DNA of 64,000 bases, taken from positions 7,523,209 through 7,587,208 of the forward strand of contig NC_087065.1 in the NCBI RefSeq assembly GCF_963678635.1. The letters run 5' to 3'. Shown in pieces: positions 60,004 to 64,000 of this stretch. Source of the stretch: Symsagittifera roscoffensis (lineage: Eukaryota > Xenacoelomorpha > Acoela > Convolutidae). A model generated the notes under the pieces. It was not told the DNA's origin and ran no database searches. It was given only the letters and a program-made list of their open reading frames with translations. The position numbers and the translations under genes were made by a program. The first letter of the stretch is position 1. Every line of letters starts with the position of its first letter.

Positions 60004-61464
60004 TCATTTTGCTCTACTGCTCGTGCCCCATGCTCCATTACCCCTTGTGGCATAGCCTGATGAACTGCCCCTGCCTCTAGTGGATCCGTACGTCTTCCTC
60101 TTTTGATGTTCATTGAAGTTCACCCTCGGTTCCCTGCTGGGACCTCCCGAGTTCGGTTCTCCTTCTTTTGGTCCACTCTTGCTGCTTAGTAGCCCGTCCA
60201 ACCTATCCATGATAGCCTGAGTTCGCCTCTCCATCATCGCGTCTATCTTTGTGTCAAGAGTCCCAAGAGACTGCTCTTGTTGAATTCTTAACTTCTCCAT
60301 GTCGTCTCTTAAGCGTAACTCTCGCTGTTCCGCCTCTCTTGTCATTCTCGACAAGTTCCTCGCCATATGTTCGTCCTTTCTTTCTTTCAAGCGTTTTTCG
60401 CTCCTGCCAACTTCTTGTCTGTTGCGGTTTATTTCTTCCCGCAGACTCTCTCTTTCAATGTGGACTGCCCTTTCTAGTTCACTCATCCTTATTGACATCT
60501 GCTCGTTTTGTTCTCCTAAACTGTCCACTATGTTGTTTAAGGCTTCCTCTGGTGCTGCCCCGTTATCCACGAGTGGCGTCACTAAAGGTGGTGTAACCCT
60601 GTCGGTCCCAGGTAGCTTCGTGCTGGTCGAGATCCGGGCCTTAACTCTCTGCCTCGACGTCTTTTCATTATCTATTTCAGGATCCGCTAACGCGCTGCCT
60701 AGCCCTCTGGTTCTACTCTCTCCAGTTTGTGGTTCTGAACTTGTCCTAATAGCGAAGTCTTTTGACTGGCCCGTTGTGTTTGCCTCTTTGCTTATCGTTG
60801 TCATTACACCAAATTTGTCCATGGTTCCAGTCTCTCTTCCGACGTGTGCCTCATTTTCCTGGATCGAACTATTGAGGCTGACTTGAGATCCAAAGTCCCC
60901 TTGCTCCTCTTCATCCTCTTCCTCCTGGGATTCACCGTCGTTTCCTGCTCCTCCTCCCATGCTGAATGGAAAGATGTTTCCGAAGGTGTTCTTCATTCTT
61001 TCTGAGAATGATGATGACGTTGTTTGTTTCCTAGTTCCTCCTGCCATCATAGTGTTGTCTGTCGGAGATCTTCTAGTTGCCGCTACTTCAGTTGAGATGT
61101 TGGACAGTTCCGACATCTCCTCTCGATCCAATGTCCCGGTGGAAGTGGCAAAATCATGGCCTTGTTCTACCGGAGTAGATTCACTCGCCAGCCTTCTGCC
61201 TCTCCCTTCCAGTCCATTTATTTCCTGGTTGTCGTTCATGGTATGGTCCGTATTGACCTCCACTTCTAACAGTTCTTTCCGCTCTTCTGAGGTCTTTTGA
61301 CTTCTCGTTTCAACCATTCTGCCTGAAACCGTCTCCCCTTTATCGGACCGGGATCGCTTGATCCAATCCACAAAAGGATCGGTCATCGTTTTTCTTTGCT
61401 TTTCAGGTATGAATTTCCTAGAGCTATTACCTCCTTTTGGTATCCTTGACTTGTCTAGACTCAT
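60004..61464 (-). CDS. gag: Gypsy Gag N-terminal region with coiled coil
   Basis: Starts at an ATG (61464) with MSLDKSRIPKGG. The first 300 residues are Ser/Thr/Gly-rich and probably disordered. Residues about 310-430 are a long coiled coil (ERESLREEINRNRQEVG and after), followed by a Gly/Arg/Ser-rich end suited to RNA binding. Such a long N-terminal extension before the capsid is unusual for Gypsy elements. The TGA at 60004 precedes 56 further open codons before the capsid part. Confidence 0.7.
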   Translation of the reverse strand: MSLDKSRIPKGGNSSRKFIPEKQRKTMTDPFVDWIKRSRSDKGETVSGRMVETRSQKTSEERKELLEVEVNTDHTMNDNQEINGLEGRGRRLASESTPVEQGHDFATSTGTLDREEMSELSNISTEVAATRRSPTDNTMMAGGTRKQTTSSSFSERMKNTFGNIFPFSMGGGAGNDGESQEEEDEEEQGDFGSQVSLNSSIQENEAHVGRETGTMDKFGVMTTISKEANTTGQSKDFAIRTSSEPQTGESRTRGLGSALADPEIDNEKTSRQRVKARISTSTKLPGTDRVTPPLVTPLVDNGAAPEEALNNIVDSLGEQNEQMSIRMSELERAVHIERESLREEINRNRQEVGRSEKRLKERKDEHMARNLSRMTREAEQRELRLRDDMEKLRIQQEQSLGTLDTKIDAMMERRTQAIMDRLDGLLSSKSGPKEGEPNSGGPSREPRVNFNEHQKRKTYGSTRGRGSSSGYATRGNGAWGTSSRAK

Positions 61465-61474
61465 TCTCTATTTG

Positions 61475-64000
61475 TCACTTTTTAATGCCTATACTAAACC
61501 CGATTGCTAGAGACCTTATAGTTTTATTAACAATAATAATGACACAACACAATAATTTTCACAAGATTCTATTAAATAGTGACCACGAATCCCTGTATGT
61601 TATCAGAGTACAGTTTGTATAAAATTTATTCACACTAACCGATTATCGGTGGTAAGATTTGAAATTAGCACAATATGATGTTATCAGTCAATTTAAAAGA
61701 TAGTGTACTCACTACCCAATCAAGCACAGTTTATGTTGACTTAAAATCAAAAAACAAAATATTTATATATTTAATGTCAAACTATGAATACTTCTATGAA
61801 AAAAAACGTATGTGTAATGTACTCTTAGTCGGTCGCAGTACAATAGTCGAACCTGTCTTTTAAAGAAAAAGCTTTCCCTGCTCGGTGCTGCACCAAACAG
61901 ACAAAACTTTGAAGGCAGTATGGGCGTCTATTGCACCCACCAAGTACTGTGTTACCTATCTGCCTTCGGACTGCCCGAGCTAGACCTACTTAAATCCTCA
62001 GGGCAGTCACTTTTCCCAAAAACGTATTATTACAATCCACACCAATGAATCACGCTCTTTTTAATTTAGATTTAGTGTCGCGAATATCCGAGTTCGGACC
62101 TGTTTTGTTTTGGTCTGGTTCTTATTGAAAGGCAAGTTACCAGTGCAGTCACTGATCCCTAGCCTGTGTGCTAATAACCTAATACCTCTCACTTTAGTCT
62201 TTCTTTCGCCTACCTAAGTCCTTTAATAAAATAATACCCCTCCGGGTTGGCACAAGTAGGACCCTTCCGGACTGGCAGAATCTAGACTCCTCCGGATTGG
62301 GACCCCTCTGAGTTAGTTAATATAAGACCCCTCCGGATTTGGACCCCTCCGAATTAGCAACTATAAGACCCCTCCGGATTCGGACCCCTCCTAACTTTAA
62401 AAAAATTTGACCCCTCCGGATTGGGAAAAGTAGCTTTTCGGAGATTTCCTTCTTTCAACCTATACCCCTCCGGATACGTTCTCCGATGCAATTTTGCTCT
62501 TTCAGTTAACTAGGAAGGGAATGCAATACTTTCCTAGACCCTTCCGGATTGAAGTTAAGCCTCTTATTTGACAATTCACACTAACCGTGAAGGGTCTTAT
62601 CGCTCGCCTAACTTCGGCTCACTTAAGCTTTTGCTGTGCCTTTAGCCTTCCCTTTTCGTCTAGAACAGCCTAAAGTTACTTTATTCAACCGCTATTACCT
62701 TTTGGTAGGGGTATAAGGGCTTTTCTAAAAAAATTTTGTAAAACGTGAAGGGTGTACCCTTCCAAATTGAAGAATTTGCTAAAACTAATCTCAAAAAATT
62801 TTCACGCTTACTTTTCCGAAAAACTTTTGTCCCTATCAGTGAGCTCAGCTAATTTCTGATCTATTGGTACCAAGATCAACTCGATATGCTCAGTAGTTCC
62901 AAAGTTATTAACCAAAACGTCTTTTTTCTAAACTCAAAAATTTTTCTCTCTTATAGGTTCTGCCTAACTTTTTCCGCAAATCAGGTCCTTTCGACCTAAA
63001 AATTATTGATCCGAGCTTAGAAGGCCTATACTCTTCTAGTTCAATGCAAAAGACTCGATCTAAAACGCTTTTGCTGAAAAAATTTGCGAAAAACTATGCT
63101 ACCTGTACCCCTCCGGATTGATGAATCCACCAAATCAAACACGTTAAGTTCGATTTCTCTGCAACCCCGAAGGCTTTCTGGTAGCGGGTTTTAAAACTTG
63201 TAGATTCACTAGTGGATGTTGTCCGAACAACTATTTTTACTGTTGTAACTCAAAAATTTCAAAAAATTTTCTAAATTTATAGTGTTTCGTTTTCTCAAAA
63301 ATCACCAAATTTCGGTTCTCGGTACCAAAATAGTTCCAACCACTTTCGAACTAAACTTAACCGGTTCTCTCTATTATGGTAGTGCAGTTACGATGTAACA
63401 CACTAACTTAGCGCTTTTTTCCGTTTCAAAAAATATCGATATTTCAAAAATCGCGACTTGTGGGGGGATCAAAATATCGCTATTTTGACCCTAAAAACCG
63501 GTCTGTTTTCGTTGTTCTTCACTGAAAAACGATATAAGACTATTAATATAGGCTATATAATTAATAATATTAGTAGTACTATACCCCCCCCCCCCCCCCG
63601 GGTTTGTTTAATATCCGAATTAAGGTGCTTAACTCGGATATTCGCAGTTCGGTGAAGGGTCACTACAGTGCAGCACTGTCGAGCCCCCCACAGATTACTA
63701 TCTTAATTTTTGTACCAAAAGGGATACAAAACTTGTTAACGATACCCAACAGTCGATTGCTGTTGTCGTTGAGCCTCTTCTTGTTACTCCTTGTACTGCT
63801 TGCCGGATCAGTCTTCTCCCAAGACCCTTCCGAATTGAGCGCAAATCTGCTGACCCTTCCGGATTGAGCGCAATTTATCATTAACGTGCTTAAATGCTCA
63901 AATAACCCTACAGTACAAGCCTCACAAACGGGCTACAAAACTGATCGTAACAATCCTGATTGATATAAATGCCTGTAACAACAATATATCTATCAACAAC
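61475..64000 (-). other. Non-coding leader/LTR-like region with repeated CCCCTCCGGATTG motifs
   Basis: No coherent ORF. About 15 copies of CCCCTCCGGATTG or close variants occur: 11 or more between 62237 and 62551, then 62757 (diverged), 63108, 63825 and 63854. A 14-bp-stem hairpin lies at 63611-63640 (ATATCCGAATTAAG, GTG loop, CTTAACTCGGATAT). The sequence AACTCGGATATTCGC (63631-63645) is the exact complement of 62080-62094. A C run of about 15 lies at 63585-63599. The region precedes the Gag ATG, as expected for an LTR and leader, but its boundaries are not visible. Confidence 0.55.

Larger units (their letters stand above)
51859..64000 (-). mobile_element. Minus-strand Gypsy-type retroelement (leader, gag, pol with macro domain), right end beyond window
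   Basis: Gag, zinc knuckles, protease, RT, RNase H and integrase occur in Gypsy order over 9.6 kb. Damage is limited: three in-frame stops (60004, 59179, 57880) and frame changes near 57610 and 55975. Upstream lies a 2.5-kb non-coding region with repeated TCCGGA motifs that may be LTR plus leader. No matching LTR was found at the left, either at 51480-51858 or at 43130-43740. The element may continue through the downstream ORF cluster to 43738. Confidence 0.8.

Noticed and set aside
61870-61900. tRNA gene or primer-binding site around GGTGCTGCACCA
   Set aside because: No cloverleaf is visible and the flank does not begin with the expected LTR terminus.
63604-63867. 87-codon frame with a hydrophobic stretch that could look like a membrane protein
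   Set aside because: It overlaps the repeated TCCGGA motifs and the hairpin, and has no partner or domain; likely chance.

Overview
This is a spliced, AT-rich eukaryotic window, most likely from an invertebrate animal. It holds an intron-containing EXO1 (exonuclease 1) gene, a TIR/SAM-domain innate-immunity or NADase-type gene, two Ty3/Gypsy-type (Metaviridae) retroelements, a MULE DNA transposon, tRNA-derived SINE-like repeats and foldback repeats. Nothing bacterial is present. I cannot name the species.

Layout. 1-7.1 kb: non-coding, with two large inverted repeats (410-2280 and 2571-3245) and a less AT-rich unassigned stretch (about 3.87-6.15 kb). 7.1-17.8 kb (+): a seven-exon gene reading TIR-SAM-TIR-TIR. 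Its second intron is occupied by a young Gypsy element (8200-14368) with 215-bp LTRs that differ at 2 sites and a CATT target duplication. 17.8-23.7 kb: no gene, only repeats. 23.7-43.1 kb (-): EXO1 in 11 exons (about 806 aa), with all seven catalytic acidic residues at the same numbers as in human EXO1. Its introns carry a satellite array (32.0-33.3 kb), a half copy of the 410-2280 foldback, SINE-like copies, a hAT-like remnant and a 4.95-kb MULE (36021-40968) containing a 2.2-kb tandem duplication.

43.7-64 kb (-): a very large coding block on the same strand as EXO1. From right to left it has a non-coding leader or LTR-like region with about 15 copies of a CCCCTCCGGATTG motif, a Gypsy gag-protease-RT-RNase H-integrase series (61464 to 51859), and a second ORF cluster (51460 to 43751) that ends about 630 bp upstream of the EXO1 start codon. 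The integrase ORF ends in a domain that reads as a macro (ADP-ribose-binding) domain. The second cluster encodes an SGNH/GDSL-type hydrolase split by a frameshift, followed by about 1,800 residues that I cannot assign to any family. Stops and frame changes break both parts, and several frame changes cancel in pairs, so the block looks like one or two originally continuous polyproteins that were recently damaged or mis-sequenced.

The best candidate for an undescribed system is this 43.7-64 kb block: a Gypsy-like retroelement with a C-terminal macro domain and, in cis, an SGNH-hydrolase/giant-ORF module. Whether both halves are one element cannot be settled here, because no matching LTR pair is visible inside the window.
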